In this document: one piece after another, positions 44,205-53,262 of the stretch
Layout of the letters: every line of letters starts with the position of its first letter
How positions within the stretch are numbered: position 1 is the first letter of the stretch
Assembly (NCBI RefSeq): GCF_003007785.1
Contig: NZ_PXOH01000018.1
Location: 44,151-108,150 of the forward strand
Source: Aphanothece hegewaldii CCALA 016
GTDB lineage: Bacteria > Cyanobacteriota > Cyanobacteriia > Cyanobacteriales > Microcystaceae
Direction: 5' to 3'
Length of the DNA: 64,000 nucleotides
The notes under the pieces: model-generated
Database searches by the model: none
The model's input: the letters and a program-made list of their open reading frames with translations, nothing else
What the model was told of the DNA's origin: nothing
Made by a program: the position numbers and the translations under genes

Positions 44205-45293
44205 TTATTCAATAAAACCCCAAAGATCACCTAATTTTACTTGAGCAAGACCTTCTTTAAAAGTACCTGCTTCATTAAATTGGGGATTGACTACATATTG
44301 TCCTGTACGATCAATAAATCCCCATCGATCCCCTAGTTTAACTCCTGCTAATCCTTCACTAAAAGAACTTACTTTATTAAACTGTGGATTGATGACAAAA
44401 CGTCCTTTTTTGTCTATGAATCCCCATTTGTCGCCTAATTTTACGCCAGCTAATCCTTCTTTATAAGATTCTGCTTCATTAAATTGAGGGTTAATAATAT
44501 ATCTTCCTATTTTATCGATATATCCCCAACGATCTTCTATTTTAACTCTAGCGAGTCCACTACTAAAAGAATCTGCTTCGTTAAATTGTGGATTGACAAC
44601 AAATCTCCCAGTTGTATCAATAAATCCCCATTTTCCCTCAACTCTAACTTTAGCAATTCCTTCTCTAAAAGATTCAGCTTCTTGAAATTGAGGATTAATC
44701 ACAAATTGTCCTGATGTATCGATATATCCCCAACGATCATTTACTTTAACTTTAGCAAGTCCACCACTAAAGGATTCTGCTTCATTAAACTGAGGATTAA
44801 TCACAAATTGTCCTTCTCTATCAATAAATCCCCAACGATCTTGTACTTTAACTTTAGCAAGTCCACTACTAAAAGAACCTGCTTCTTTAAACTGAGGATT
44901 GATGATAAACTGTCCATCTTTATCGATAAATCCCCAAAGATTTTCGGTTTTTACTGATGCTAATCCTTCCCCAAAACTATTGGCTTTTTGAAATTGTGGA
45001 TTGACGGCAAATTGTCCATCTTTATCGATAAATCCCCAGCGATCTTGTAATCTGACTCGTGCTAATCCTTCTCGAAAAGTATCTGCTTCTTGAAACTGTG
45101 GATTGACAATATAGTTTATTCCTGAAACTGCTTGACGATTCGTTCTATTTCTTTGAGCTATTATTTCATTATTATTATTTTTAGTTAAAATTTCTGTTGC
45201 ATAGCTATTTTTTTTTAAATCTAGAATAAATAGCGGTATAACAGTCATCATTGTTAGGGATATAAAAGTTAGTGTTTGATTAGCTTTTAACAT
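44205..45293 (-). CDS. WG-repeat protein with nine near-identical 34-residue units
   Basis: After an N-terminal hydrophobic segment (about 8-26, signal peptide or anchor) and an Asn-rich linker, residues 62-362 are nine tandem 34-residue WG repeats. The consensus is VNPQFNEAESFxEGLAxVK, then a short variable part, WGFID and xxGQF; the last unit is cut after WGFIE. WG repeats form beta-rich structures thought to bind partners. The repeat number in such genes usually changes by recombination. The gene lies 17 bp after the glycosyltransferase and 2 bp before the AspH-type hydroxylase on the same strand, so these belong to one transcript. The product is probably exported or membrane-bound. Confidence 0.9.
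   Translation of the reverse strand: MLKANQTLTFISLTMMTVIPLFILDLKKNSYATEILTKNNNNEIIAQRNRTNRQAVSGINYIVNPQFQEADTFREGLARVRLQDRWGFIDKDGQFAVNPQFQKANSFGEGLASVKTENLWGFIDKDGQFIINPQFKEAGSFSSGLAKVKVQDRWGFIDREGQFVINPQFNEAESFSGGLAKVKVNDRWGYIDTSGQFVINPQFQEAESFREGIAKVRVEGKWGFIDTTGRFVVNPQFNEADSFSSGLARVKIEDRWGYIDKIGRYIINPQFNEAESYKEGLAGVKLGDKWGFIDKKGRFVINPQFNKVSSFSEGLAGVKLGDRWGFIDRTGQYVVNPQFNEAGTFKEGLAQVKLGDLWGFIE
44208..45110 (-). repeat. 102-bp coding tandem repeat (nine units)
   Basis: The DNA encoding the WG units repeats every 102 bp with high similarity. It is a coding minisatellite, not a CRISPR, as there are no unique spacers. Confidence 0.85.
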
Positions 45294-45310
45294 AAACTTG
45301 AATTTTCTAT

Positions 45311-46933
45311 TTAATTAGTATAATAACAAATTTTAGAATTTTCTTCTATTTTCCAGAGAGCCAGATAAATTTCATTAGATACCATCAGTTTCGGTTGATA
45401 AATTGACTTTAGCTGTATTTGTTTATTTTCATATTTTATTTTATCTTGTAAATTTATTGATGGATTAAATACAAAAATATTGTTACATTTTCCAAGTAAT
45501 TGTGATAAATCAGGATTAGAGATAACTTGAACTGTTGTTGTTTCATTGAGTGAATAACTCAGGGAAATTAAGTCTATTGTCTGAGAAGGTTCAGTTAGCA
45601 AAATAGGATTTTGTGCTTGATTGATTAAAGATGCGATCGCAGGGTTATAAACATTACGGGTTTTCTGGTATCTTGGAGATTTGTTCCAAAGATAAATACA
45701 AGAGCAAAGACCAATTACGACTAATATTATAAAACTTTTTTGCCAAAATTTTTGTTGTTTAAGATAAAGTTTATTAGCGAATAGATAAGCGACTGATAAC
45801 TGAATACCGATATAAATTGGAATCATGTATCGAATGGCTGTAGAACCTTGTCCCCCAGTCACTAAATCATAGGTTCTTAAAATAATAATGGGAGTGAAAA
45901 TCTGAATCAAAATAAATAGCCAAATTGCTCTATAAGATGTTTTATAAAGAAAATAAAAAGAATATATAATTAAAATCAGCAAAGTAAAATCGATGATGGC
46001 TCTGGTAATAATAATCGGATCTAAAGCTAAATAAATAGGAGTTTCAATAAAAATAATAAATGTACTATAAAGCCAAATTAAAGCGACTGCTAAAATTCCT
46101 ATTTTTACTCTCATCCAAGTTGTATTATCTTGGATACGTTGCAAATTATTAAATACAATCCATAACCAAGGAAGAAAAGCTAAGAATCCTAAACTTATGG
46201 ACAATAAAAATCTTTGCAGTTTTTGATTAAACTGATTTTTTTCTAAAGCTAAAACATAAATGCTTTGTCCCAAAATAAATAAAATAGATAACAAGGAAGT
46301 ATAAAGACTAATAATGATTGTAAACAGATAAAATATCCAGTTTATATATTGATTTAAACGTAAAGCTTGTAAAAGTGCAATACTAGATAATAATAGAGTA
46401 ACAATCCATAAACTGTAAGGACGCGCTTCTTGAGCATAAGACACATAAAAAGGAGAAATAGAAACGAGTGAAATAGTAATCCAACCTACTAAAGATGAGC
46501 TAAATAATTCTTGACATAACCAATAAAAACAAGGTATAGCGATTAAACTGAGAATAACCGATAAACTTCTAATTTCTGCTGGCGAACTGCCAAAAAGCTG
46601 CACCCAAAATCTTGTAATAATAAAATATAATGGAGCGTGTTCTGGACTTTTGATTAAAGCGTGTATAGTATCTTGAAATGTTTTTTCGGGATGCAAGCTT
46701 TGATAGTATTGTAAGTCTTTAATATTCATTAATCCTTTTGTGGATACTTCGGCGATTATTTCTTGTTTGGTATATCCAGAAATACGCGCTGATGTTAAAA
46801 CTTCATCTACCCAGTAAATTTTATTTCCTAGATTAGCACAACGAAAAATAATTCCGACAATAAGTATAAAAATAAAAAATATTAACCAAGGTGTAGAAGT
46901 TTTTGGAATAAATTGACTTTGCCCATTTTTCAT
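45311..46933 (-). CDS. GT-C (family 39-like) membrane glycosyltransferase
   Basis: This 540-residue protein has about ten to eleven transmembrane helices. The first extracytoplasmic loop carries WVDE (41-44), the acidic motif of polyprenyl-phosphate-sugar-dependent GT-C enzymes such as ArnT, PMT and RgtA-D. The C-terminal 110 residues form a soluble domain outside the membrane. It would transfer a sugar from a lipid carrier to a lipid, polysaccharide or protein on the far side of the membrane. It lies between the DUF1400 hydrolase gene (62 bp) and the WG-repeat gene (17 bp). Confidence 0.82.
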   Translation of the reverse strand: MKNGQSQFIPKTSTPWLIFFIFILIVGIIFRCANLGNKIYWVDEVLTSARISGYTKQEIIAEVSTKGLMNIKDLQYYQSLHPEKTFQDTIHALIKSPEHAPLYFIITRFWVQLFGSSPAEIRSLSVILSLIAIPCFYWLCQELFSSSLVGWITISLVSISPFYVSYAQEARPYSLWIVTLLLSSIALLQALRLNQYINWIFYLFTIIISLYTSLLSILFILGQSIYVLALEKNQFNQKLQRFLLSISLGFLAFLPWLWIVFNNLQRIQDNTTWMRVKIGILAVALIWLYSTFIIFIETPIYLALDPIIITRAIIDFTLLILIIYSFYFLYKTSYRAIWLFILIQIFTPIIILRTYDLVTGGQGSTAIRYMIPIYIGIQLSVAYLFANKLYLKQQKFWQKSFIILVVIGLCSCIYLWNKSPRYQKTRNVYNPAIASLINQAQNPILLTEPSQTIDLISLSYSLNETTTVQVISNPDLSQLLGKCNNIFVFNPSINLQDKIKYENKQIQLKSIYQPKLMVSNEIYLALWKIEENSKICYYTN

Positions 46934-46995
46934 AGATTAAATTGTGTCCGCTTTTTTGACGCAGATAAAATCAGGAACAAGATTAAGTTAAATAT

Positions 46996-48651
46996 TTATT
47001 TGGAATTGACTGAACTATTTGGCGAAATTTGGAGCGATTTTACTAACAAAAGATTATAAGGTTTTTCCGTCAAAACATCAGCATAAGATTGTTGTAAATA
47101 TGGACGATACTGCTCATCTTGTGCAATGTAAACTTTAAAAAAGGCTAAATTTAAAGCACTCAAATAAGTTTGGGTTAATTGTAAAAGTTTGTCAACTGGT
47201 AATTTTCGAGCTATTAATTGATTCATTATGCTTAAACCGATGCGGGTATGAGGGAGTTTTTCAGCAAGGGAAAAGTATTTATCAGGAGTTGTTAACCAGC
47301 TAAATGCCGGAGTTTGTTCTATAAGCAAAGGTGTAATTAAATCTTCATCAGTTGCTTGCCAAAAAATCGGTATATCTATTTGACTAATTCCTGCTTTCCC
47401 ATAAAGACTTTTACCAAAAGGGACAAAAACATAAGCAGCTTTGATTCGATTATCTTTTAATAAATAAGTTTTACGAGGAAGTTCTAAAGCACGACATTGA
47501 TGTACGATCGATATATTAATAATGCTTTTGTCTTCTGAACAATCTTGATCTAATTGATTGAAATTAATTGTAGCACCCGCTAAAGCTAGAGCAGTTGTAC
47601 CCCCAAAAGAATAGCCAAAAATTCCGATTTGTTTAAGATTCAACTGATTTGAAGATAATTTCTCTAATTCATCGAGAACAAAAGTAATATCTAAAGGACG
47701 ATCAATATATTCTGTTGCATCAAAAGATTCTTTGTAATAGCCTTCATAAAAGTCTTTTTGTCGTTGGGCGTTACTTCTTGGATGATCGGGAATGACGACA
47801 GCAAACCCATGTGAGGTGAGATGATGCGCTAATTGCTCAAAGCGATCGCGCCTTGCTCCCAAACCATTAGAAATAATAATAACAGGGAGTTGAGATTGTG
47901 TGGTTTTCGGTAAATATAAATCAACAATAATCTTGCGATTTCGCTTAGAATCAAAAAAAGTCTGTGTTTGTTTAACAGTATGTAACTGTCCCAATTGTCG
48001 TAAGTCTAGTTGATAAGATGGGGAATAAAACGCCGTTTGGGTAGCTTGGGAATGAATAAACGACGGTTGTTTAGAAGAATCAATAATCGGTTTAACATTG
48101 TTATTTGTGGCACTCATTAAACTAAGCTGTTTAACAAATACACTCGTACTTAAAGCTAAATTTTTCGCTTCTTGAATACGCTCTTTACCTTTTCTTACAT
48201 CGATTTGAACATCAGTCGGAAACTTTTGTAAAACATTAAGAACCGTCAATCCTTTTGAATCTGCTGCTGCTTGAACGATCGCTGCTCGTATTCCATAATA
48301 ACCGCTACGACCACCAGGCAACTGTATAACTTCACCGACAAAACTAAGTACACGGTGTCCCGAATAAGTATGACTCAATCGAGATAGCATAATTGAACTA
48401 ATTGGGTAAGGAGTGTCCAAAAATGCGCTCAATTGCTTTTTTTGTTGAGGTGTCAAACGATTGATGAAAAATGCGACATCTGGTTTGACTTTCCCTTCTT
48501 TTGCAAACGTTTCTAATGATTGTACTGAAACAGGAAAATTAAAAGGGCCATAAATCAAATCGACTTTGTTTGCCGCATAAACTGGTATATTTGTCAAGAT
48601 ATTGGTCAGGATTCCGGCGGCTATAGCGTAGGGTTTGAAGATTGCTTTCAT
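46996..48651 (-). CDS. DUF1400 plus alpha/beta hydrolase protein
   Basis: This 551-residue exported protein has a signal peptide ending near NIPVYAAN. An N-terminal DUF1400 domain (about 25-160, with YGPFNFPVSVQSLE and FAKEGKV) leads to a dienelactone-hydrolase or PAF-acetylhydrolase-like alpha/beta hydrolase domain. Its nucleophile elbow is GYSFGG near 346-351, and the oxyanion HPRS strand comes before it. A C-terminal helix-rich lid follows. This domain pair is common in cyanobacteria; the substrate is unknown. It heads a row of four same-strand genes. Confidence 0.88.
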   Translation of the reverse strand: MKAIFKPYAIAAGILTNILTNIPVYAANKVDLIYGPFNFPVSVQSLETFAKEGKVKPDVAFFINRLTPQQKKQLSAFLDTPYPISSIMLSRLSHTYSGHRVLSFVGEVIQLPGGRSGYYGIRAAIVQAAADSKGLTVLNVLQKFPTDVQIDVRKGKERIQEAKNLALSTSVFVKQLSLMSATNNNVKPIIDSSKQPSFIHSQATQTAFYSPSYQLDLRQLGQLHTVKQTQTFFDSKRNRKIIVDLYLPKTTQSQLPVIIISNGLGARRDRFEQLAHHLTSHGFAVVIPDHPRSNAQRQKDFYEGYYKESFDATEYIDRPLDITFVLDELEKLSSNQLNLKQIGIFGYSFGGTTALALAGATINFNQLDQDCSEDKSIINISIVHQCRALELPRKTYLLKDNRIKAAYVFVPFGKSLYGKAGISQIDIPIFWQATDEDLITPLLIEQTPAFSWLTTPDKYFSLAEKLPHTRIGLSIMNQLIARKLPVDKLLQLTQTYLSALNLAFFKVYIAQDEQYRPYLQQSYADVLTEKPYNLLLVKSLQISPNSSVNSK

Positions 48652-48781
48652 TGCTCACTAATCTAACTCTATTGATCAAGAATCAGCGATCGGGTTTGCT
48701 TACCTATTCTTTTTGATCTCCGTCCTATAATTTAAAATAGCGATCGTTCAATTGACAAGCCAAAGCGAGATTCTTTTTTCC

Positions 48782-49636
48782 ATGTTTCAACGGGCTAAAC
48801 TTTTTGGGGTTAAAACACTCTGTATTTCAGGAGGAATTTGTATTCTAGCTTACGTTGGCTTGATTCTTTCACTCCGTCTGTGGCAAACTCGTTTAATGTT
48901 TTTTCCTTCAAACGTGTTGAGAAATACACCTTCTGATATGGCACTCCATTACGAAGATGTTTGGATTCCAGTAGAACGAGAAAAAATAAATGCTTGGTGG
49001 GTTCCATCTACTCAACCTAAAAGTCCTGTCTTTCTATATCTACACGGCAACGGCAGCAATTTAGGAGATTTACCCGAAAAAATTTTTCTGTTTCATCAGT
49101 TAGGAATATCCGTACTGGTTATTGATTATCGGGGATATGGACTAAGTAAGGGTGCTTTCCCCAGTGAAAAGAGCGTCTATCAAGATGCCCAAGCTGCATG
49201 GAACTATCTTACACTACAGCGTCGAATTCCTCCCAAAGATATCTTTTTGTATGGTTTTTCTCTTGGAGGTGCGATCGCCATCGAACTTGCTTACCGACAT
49301 CCAGAGGTTGCGGGGGTGATCCTCCAAGGATCTTATACGTCGATGCGAAAAATGGCTAATTATACCATTCCTTATCTTTGGTTGCCTTTTGACTGGATTT
49401 TGACGCAGCAGTTTAATTCCATCGATAAAGTGCGATCGCTAAAAGTTCCCTTTTTATTCATACACGGCACAAAAGATCGAGTTGTACCCTTCCTTATGAG
49501 TCAAGAACTCTACAACGCTGCATCACAACCAAAAACCTTGTTACTTATTCCCGACGCTGGACATAATGACTTAGTTACCGTCGGTGGGCAAAAATATTTA
49601 CAAGTGATTCAAGATTTTCTACAAAAAAACCGATAA
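48782..49636 (+). CDS. Membrane-anchored alpha/beta hydrolase (ABHD17/BEM46-like)
   Basis: This 284-residue protein has one N-terminal transmembrane helix (about 10-32), then an alpha/beta hydrolase domain. It has FLYLHGNGSNLGD (oxyanion region), YGFSLGGAIAIELAY with Ser about 159, HGTKDRVVPF with the Asp, and the final His in DAGHNDLV. The ABHD13/17 and BEM46 group includes depalmitoylases and lipases. The ATG at 48782 is preferred to a TTG ten codons upstream. It is divergent from the DUF1400 hydrolase. Confidence 0.87.
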   Translation: MFQRAKLFGVKTLCISGGICILAYVGLILSLRLWQTRLMFFPSNVLRNTPSDMALHYEDVWIPVEREKINAWWVPSTQPKSPVFLYLHGNGSNLGDLPEKIFLFHQLGISVLVIDYRGYGLSKGAFPSEKSVYQDAQAAWNYLTLQRRIPPKDIFLYGFSLGGAIAIELAYRHPEVAGVILQGSYTSMRKMANYTIPYLWLPFDWILTQQFNSIDKVRSLKVPFLFIHGTKDRVVPFLMSQELYNAASQPKTLLLIPDAGHNDLVTVGGQKYLQVIQDFLQKNR

Positions 49637-49656
49637 AAACGCAATGGAGCCAATTT

Positions 49657-50472
49657 TTACAAATTTTTGCGAACCTTGGCTACAGTCTGATCAAAATATT
49701 GATTGATTAAAGGAAAAGCTAAACTATGGATTTTCGCCAAAATACTCATTTCTGAGCCTGGAGTAATCATAAAAGAATTGCGTTTAATTCCTTTAATAAT
49801 TTCTTGTCCTACTGCTTCGGCTGTCCATGTTTTAGCCGTTGCTGTAATGGCTTTTGTTTCGGGAGGTTTTGTCTTATTTTCTTGTTCGAGTTGGGGTGTA
49901 TCCGTATCAGGAGGATAAACCAAAGATAGATTAATTCCTAATAGTTTTAGTTCTCCTCGTAATGATTCAGCTAACCCACGAATCGCAAATTTACTAGAAC
50001 TATAAGCACTATAACCATAAATTCCCATTAATCCCGCACCAGAAGATAACATGACAATATGACCTTTTTTGCGTTTTTCCATTACAGGTAATACGGCTTT
50101 AATACAATAAAGTGTTCCGAAATAATTCACCGCCATTGTTTGTTCAAAAACATCAATAGAAAGGTTTTGGAAATAATCAGGATGTGCGATACCAGCAGAA
50201 GTGATTAAAATATCAGGTGGGCTAATTTGTTCAATTGCTGTAAAAATTGCTGATTCTATAGATAAGCGATCGCTCACATCAGCCGCTAAAGCTAAAACTT
50301 TTTGTTCTGGTGAGATACAGACTGATTTTATTTCCTGTTTTGCCGCTTCTAATTTATTAATATCTCGACTAATTATTGTGATATTATTTCCAAGTGATGC
50401 TAATAATTTAGCCGTTGCTTTTCCAATGCCACTTGAGCCACCTGTGATGATTGAATGTTGTTTTTTAATCAT
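49657..50472 (-). CDS. Short-chain dehydrogenase/reductase
   Basis: This is an NAD(P)-dependent classical SDR of 271 residues. TGGSSGIG (10-17) binds the cofactor, DILITSAGIAHPDYF holds the central NAG-like motif (here SAG), and Ser with YSAYSSSK (Tyr about 154) is the catalytic set. The overall order, with a C-terminal hydrophobic end, resembles 3-ketodihydrosphingosine reductase-like SDRs, but the substrate cannot be fixed. An ATG at 50472 replaces an upstream TTG. It converges on the alpha/beta hydrolase with a 20-bp gap. Confidence 0.85.
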   Translation of the reverse strand: MIKKQHSIITGGSSGIGKATAKLLASLGNNITIISRDINKLEAAKQEIKSVCISPEQKVLALAADVSDRLSIESAIFTAIEQISPPDILITSAGIAHPDYFQNLSIDVFEQTMAVNYFGTLYCIKAVLPVMEKRKKGHIVMLSSGAGLMGIYGYSAYSSSKFAIRGLAESLRGELKLLGINLSLVYPPDTDTPQLEQENKTKPPETKAITATAKTWTAEAVGQEIIKGIKRNSFMITPGSEMSILAKIHSLAFPLINQYFDQTVAKVRKNL

Positions 50473-50601
50473 AAAAGTTACCAAATTTTAATTATTAAAA
50501 TAGAGTTTTTTTGACAATTTCACTAAATAAAGGTATGATCAATAAAATATAAAAAATAAAGAATTTTTGAACAGTATACTACAAGATAAAGAGAATTTTT
50601 G

Positions 50602-51234
50602 ATGAATCAACCTTTTAACAGAGGTAAGTTATTTACTGGCTTACTGTCTGCAATGACTCTAGCCACTTTAATGATCTCTAATGATGTGAGCGCTGCATTG
50701 GGACAACTCACAAGTCAAAAACAAGTCGGTGTAAGAGAAGGACAAGTTGTCGTCGCAGGAACAAAAGGACAATATACGGGAAAAATGATCGTAAGATCTA
50801 CTAAGGCGATCGCATGGGCAGTTTTAACCGATTATGATAATTATGAAAAATTTTTGCCCGATGTAGAAGAAAGTAGAGTCATCGAAAACAATGGTAATAA
50901 TAAGGTTTTTGAACAGATCAAAGTGATTCAAGCTGCTATTTTTACCCGAAAATCGCCCATCCGGATCGCCGTCAGCGAAACCTATCCTAATAAGATTAGT
51001 TTTAAGATGACATCTGGTGAAATACAATCTTTACAAGGATCTTGGACGATTCAACCGCTTTCCGTAGCTTCAGAAGATCAACCGATCCAACTTTTGATTA
51101 CTCATCAAGTGACTGTTGATCCTGGGAATAAGTCGTGGCGAGGTATTTTTTATGGTATTTATGAAGATAGTTTAGAAGACACCTTACAAGCCATCAAAAC
51201 AGAGATAAATCGACGTTCATCAATGATGAAGTAA
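50602..51234 (+). CDS. SRPBCC / polyketide-cyclase-like exported protein
   Basis: The 210-residue protein has a signal peptide to about ISNDVSA, then one START-like SRPBCC domain. Its characteristic core is AWAVLTDYDNYEKFLPDVEES, with a curved sheet and C-terminal helix (EDSLEDTLQAIKTEINRRS). These domains bind hydrophobic ligands. Cyanobacteria and plastids have several of unknown role. It is transcribed alone, with an AAAGAGAA ribosome binding region before the ATG at 50602. Confidence 0.8.
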   Translation: MNQPFNRGKLFTGLLSAMTLATLMISNDVSAALGQLTSQKQVGVREGQVVVAGTKGQYTGKMIVRSTKAIAWAVLTDYDNYEKFLPDVEESRVIENNGNNKVFEQIKVIQAAIFTRKSPIRIAVSETYPNKISFKMTSGEIQSLQGSWTIQPLSVASEDQPIQLLITHQVTVDPGNKSWRGIFYGIYEDSLEDTLQAIKTEINRRSSMMK

Positions 51235-51353
51235 GTTTATCACCTTGGGTCTCCTTTTTTGAGCTTGGGACACTCCTGTGCAACAATAATAAGGTTGTTT
51301 CACATGAGATCGGGGCTGTTGTGCTTTCAGACGTAATAGAAAAGAGGGAAGTT

Positions 51354-51581
51354 ATGAAAGTTGGTGATCGCGTCCGTGTTAGTACCTCTGTCGTGGTTTA
51401 CCACCATCCGCAACACAAAAAAGAACCATTTGATATAATCGGTATGGAAGGAACGATCATTAGTATTATTACTGAATGGGAAGGCCGACCAGTTAGTGCT
51501 AATATGCCAGTGGTTGTTGAGTTTAGTCCAAAGTTTAAAGGGCATTTTCGTGACTCGGAACTCGAAGTCATCGCTACTTAA
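51354..51581 (+). CDS. ftrV: Ferredoxin-thioredoxin reductase variable (alpha) chain
   Basis: FtrV is the non-catalytic chain of the heterodimer that passes electrons from ferredoxin to thioredoxin, linking light to enzyme regulation. The 75-residue product (MKVGDRVRV, VYHHPQHKKEPFDIIGMEG, FSPKFKGHFRDSELE) is an SH3-like barrel. The ATG at 51354 after AGAGGGAA fits the family length; the frame extends 11 codons upstream without need. The catalytic chain gene is not adjacent. Confidence 0.93.
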   Translation: MKVGDRVRVSTSVVVYHHPQHKKEPFDIIGMEGTIISIITEWEGRPVSANMPVVVEFSPKFKGHFRDSELEVIAT

Positions 51582-51745
51582 ACCCCTTCAGTTAATTTTT
51601 AAAATCAAGATGATTGGGTTGACCTTCGATTCTCTTTTCAGTTTTTTTAGAAAATAGGCTTCTCAGGTGGGGTCAATTTTTGATACCGTACTATGAGAGA
51701 GATCACCATCAAAAAAGCGGATCATACAAAAGGAGAACTATAAAA

Positions 51746-51934
51746 ATGTCTATTATCTTTCAAATCGCGCTAACGGCTTTGGTTTTGTTTTCTTTTCTCA
51801 TGGTTGTTGGGGTTCCGGTTGCTTATGCTTCCCCCCAAAACTGGGATCAAGCTAAACCTTTACTTTATTTAGGATCTGGTGTTTGGGCAGCCTTAGTTAT
51901 TCTAGTCGGCGTTCTCAACTTTTTTGTCATCTAA
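51746..51934 (+). CDS. psbZ: Photosystem II protein PsbZ
   Basis: PsbZ (Ycf9) is a 62-residue thylakoid protein with two transmembrane helices that stabilises photosystem II and its antenna interaction. [20 protein letters not shown], a QNWDQAK loop and a C-terminal VGVLNFFVI helix match. AAGGAGA lies about 9 bases before the ATG at 51746. The ribH gene follows, an order I recall from other cyanobacteria. Confidence 0.95.
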   Translation: MSIIFQIALTALVLFSFLMVVGVPVAYASPQNWDQAKPLLYLGSGVWAALVILVGVLNFFVI

Positions 51935-51946
51935 AAAAAGAAATTA

Positions 51947-51999
51947 CAGTAATCAGTACTCGGTAAACTGATTACTGAGACTACTGATTACTGTTTACT
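51947..51999. repeat. CAGTAATCAGT hairpin repeats after psbZ
   Basis: CAGTAATCAGT is followed by two copies of ACTGATTACTG in the opposite sense and by GTTTACTGTTTACG, forming alternative hairpins between psbZ and ribH. It may attenuate or end the psbZ transcript. Confidence 0.5.
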
Positions 52000-52017
52000 G
52001 TTTACGATTTTTAGACT

Positions 52018-52590
52018 ATGACTGTTTTTGAGGGAACGTTTCAAGATTCATCTTCTTTTCGTTTTGCGATCGTTATTGGTCGTTTTAATGATTTAGTCAC
52101 GGATAAGCTGTTATCGGGGTGTCAAGACTGTTTAAAGCGTCATGGTGTTGATGTTGATCCCAATGGCACACAAGTTGATTATGTTTGGGTCCCTGGAAGC
52201 TTTGAAGTACCGATGATGGCTCGTCAGTTAGCTTTAACCCATCGTTATGATGCAATTATTTGTTTAGGGGCGATTATTAAAGGACAAACTCCCCATTTTG
52301 ATTTTGTTTCGGCTGAAGCAGCTAAAGGTATTGCGGCAGCAGGCTGGCAAACTGGAATTCCTGTTATTTTCGGCATTTTAACCACCGATACGATGCAACA
52401 AGCCCTCGAACGCGCTGGAATTAAGAGTAATTTGGGTTGGAATTATGCCCTTAATGCCCTAGAAATGGCGAGTTTAATGCGTCAGGTGGGCAGAAATATC
52501 GTTAACCCCTCTGAGGAAACAATTTCGGTTTTACCCGTTTCCGCAAGAGAACAGTTAAACCCCGCCGAACTTAAAGAAACTGAAAATTAG
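52018..52590 (+). CDS. ribH: 6,7-dimethyl-8-ribityllumazine synthase
   Basis: RibH condenses the pyrimidine and butanone-phosphate precursors in the penultimate step of riboflavin synthesis, in an icosahedral or pentameric shell. Motifs are [44 protein letters not shown] and [16 protein letters not shown]. The C-terminal 25 residues extend beyond the usual core. It follows psbZ by 83 bp. Confidence 0.95.
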   Translation: MTVFEGTFQDSSSFRFAIVIGRFNDLVTDKLLSGCQDCLKRHGVDVDPNGTQVDYVWVPGSFEVPMMARQLALTHRYDAIICLGAIIKGQTPHFDFVSAEAAKGIAAAGWQTGIPVIFGILTTDTMQQALERAGIKSNLGWNYALNALEMASLMRQVGRNIVNPSEETISVLPVSAREQLNPAELKETEN

Positions 52591-52600
52591 AAATTTGGGG

Positions 52601-52629
52601 TTGACAAAAGCTAAAAAATTTGAGATTAT
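52601..52629 (+). promoter_or_regulatory. Probable promoter of tRNA-Gly
   Basis: A perfect TTGACA at 52601-52606 lies 17 bp before GATTAT (52624-52629); the tRNA starts 18 bases later. Confidence 0.5.
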
Positions 52630-52647
52630 TATAAAGGTCTCAAATCT

Positions 52648-52719
52648 GCGGGCATAGCTCAGTGGTAGAGCGTCACCTTGCCAAGGTGAATGTCGCGCGT
52701 TCGAATCGCGTTGCCCGCT
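52648..52719 (+). tRNA. tRNA-Gly (GCC)
   Basis: The cloverleaf has acceptor arms GCGGGCA and TGCCCGC with discriminator T, D-arm GCTCAGTGGTAGAGC, anticodon stem CACCT/AGGTG around loop TGCCA and T-arm CGCGC-GTTCGAATC-GCG. The anticodon GCC reads Gly codons. CCA is not encoded. Confidence 0.95.
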
Positions 52720-52844
52720 TAAAAAAAGTTTAAACTAGAAATTAAGTGGACTAGATCTTAAGGCTCTACTAAAAAACCACCTATTGATTACACATCATAT
52801 ACTAGATAGTACGGCGTTTAATTAACCTACTTTAATCAGATCTT

Positions 52845-53252
52845 GTGCGACCACAAAAGTTTCAAAAAATAGATTTAAACCAAGATTATCCTTGCCCTTG
52901 TCGTCGGCGAGGACATTTAATCCCGATTATTTTGACAGAAGCGTTAGGCTGTCAACGGTGTCAACAAATCTTCGTCGTTCAGGATAATGGTCATGTCATA
53001 GAACAACTGTCCTCAACTTATCCTTATAAGCGTTCATGGCGTTGGACTGGACATCGTTGGTTAGTCGCCAATCCTCGATTAGGAGAAGGCTACTTACCCG
53101 TTATACTAGGCATTATTTTACTTTTACTCATTGTATGGCTTCCTTTAGTTCTCAATGCACCATCTAGTGTGGGAATGATTCTCTGGGCAATTTTAGCGAT
53201 GCTATTAATTATCTTGCCCGCTTTGATTTTTTGGTTAGCCTATCGGCGTTAA
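52845..53252 (+). CDS. Hypothetical membrane protein with Cys-rich N-terminus
   Basis: No family name is recalled. The 135-residue protein has an N-terminal zinc-ribbon-like region with CPCRRRGHL (Cys17 and Cys19) and GCQRCQQIF (Cys35 and Cys38). A WRWTGHRWLV segment follows, and then two C-terminal transmembrane helices (about 80-102 and 106-132). The start is a GTG at 52845; no ATG is available. It is followed by the proA-like gene after 10 bp, so the two may be co-transcribed. Confidence 0.72.
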   Translation: MRPQKFQKIDLNQDYPCPCRRRGHLIPIILTEALGCQRCQQIFVVQDNGHVIEQLSSTYPYKRSWRWTGHRWLVANPRLGEGYLPVILGIILLLLIVWLPLVLNAPSSVGMILWAILAMLLIILPALIFWLAYRR

Positions 53253-53262
53253 ATATTTGTCT

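Noticed and set aside
44208..45110. A regular 102-bp repeat that could be taken for a CRISPR array
   Set aside because: The units are contiguous, coding and lack unique spacers; they encode WG repeats.
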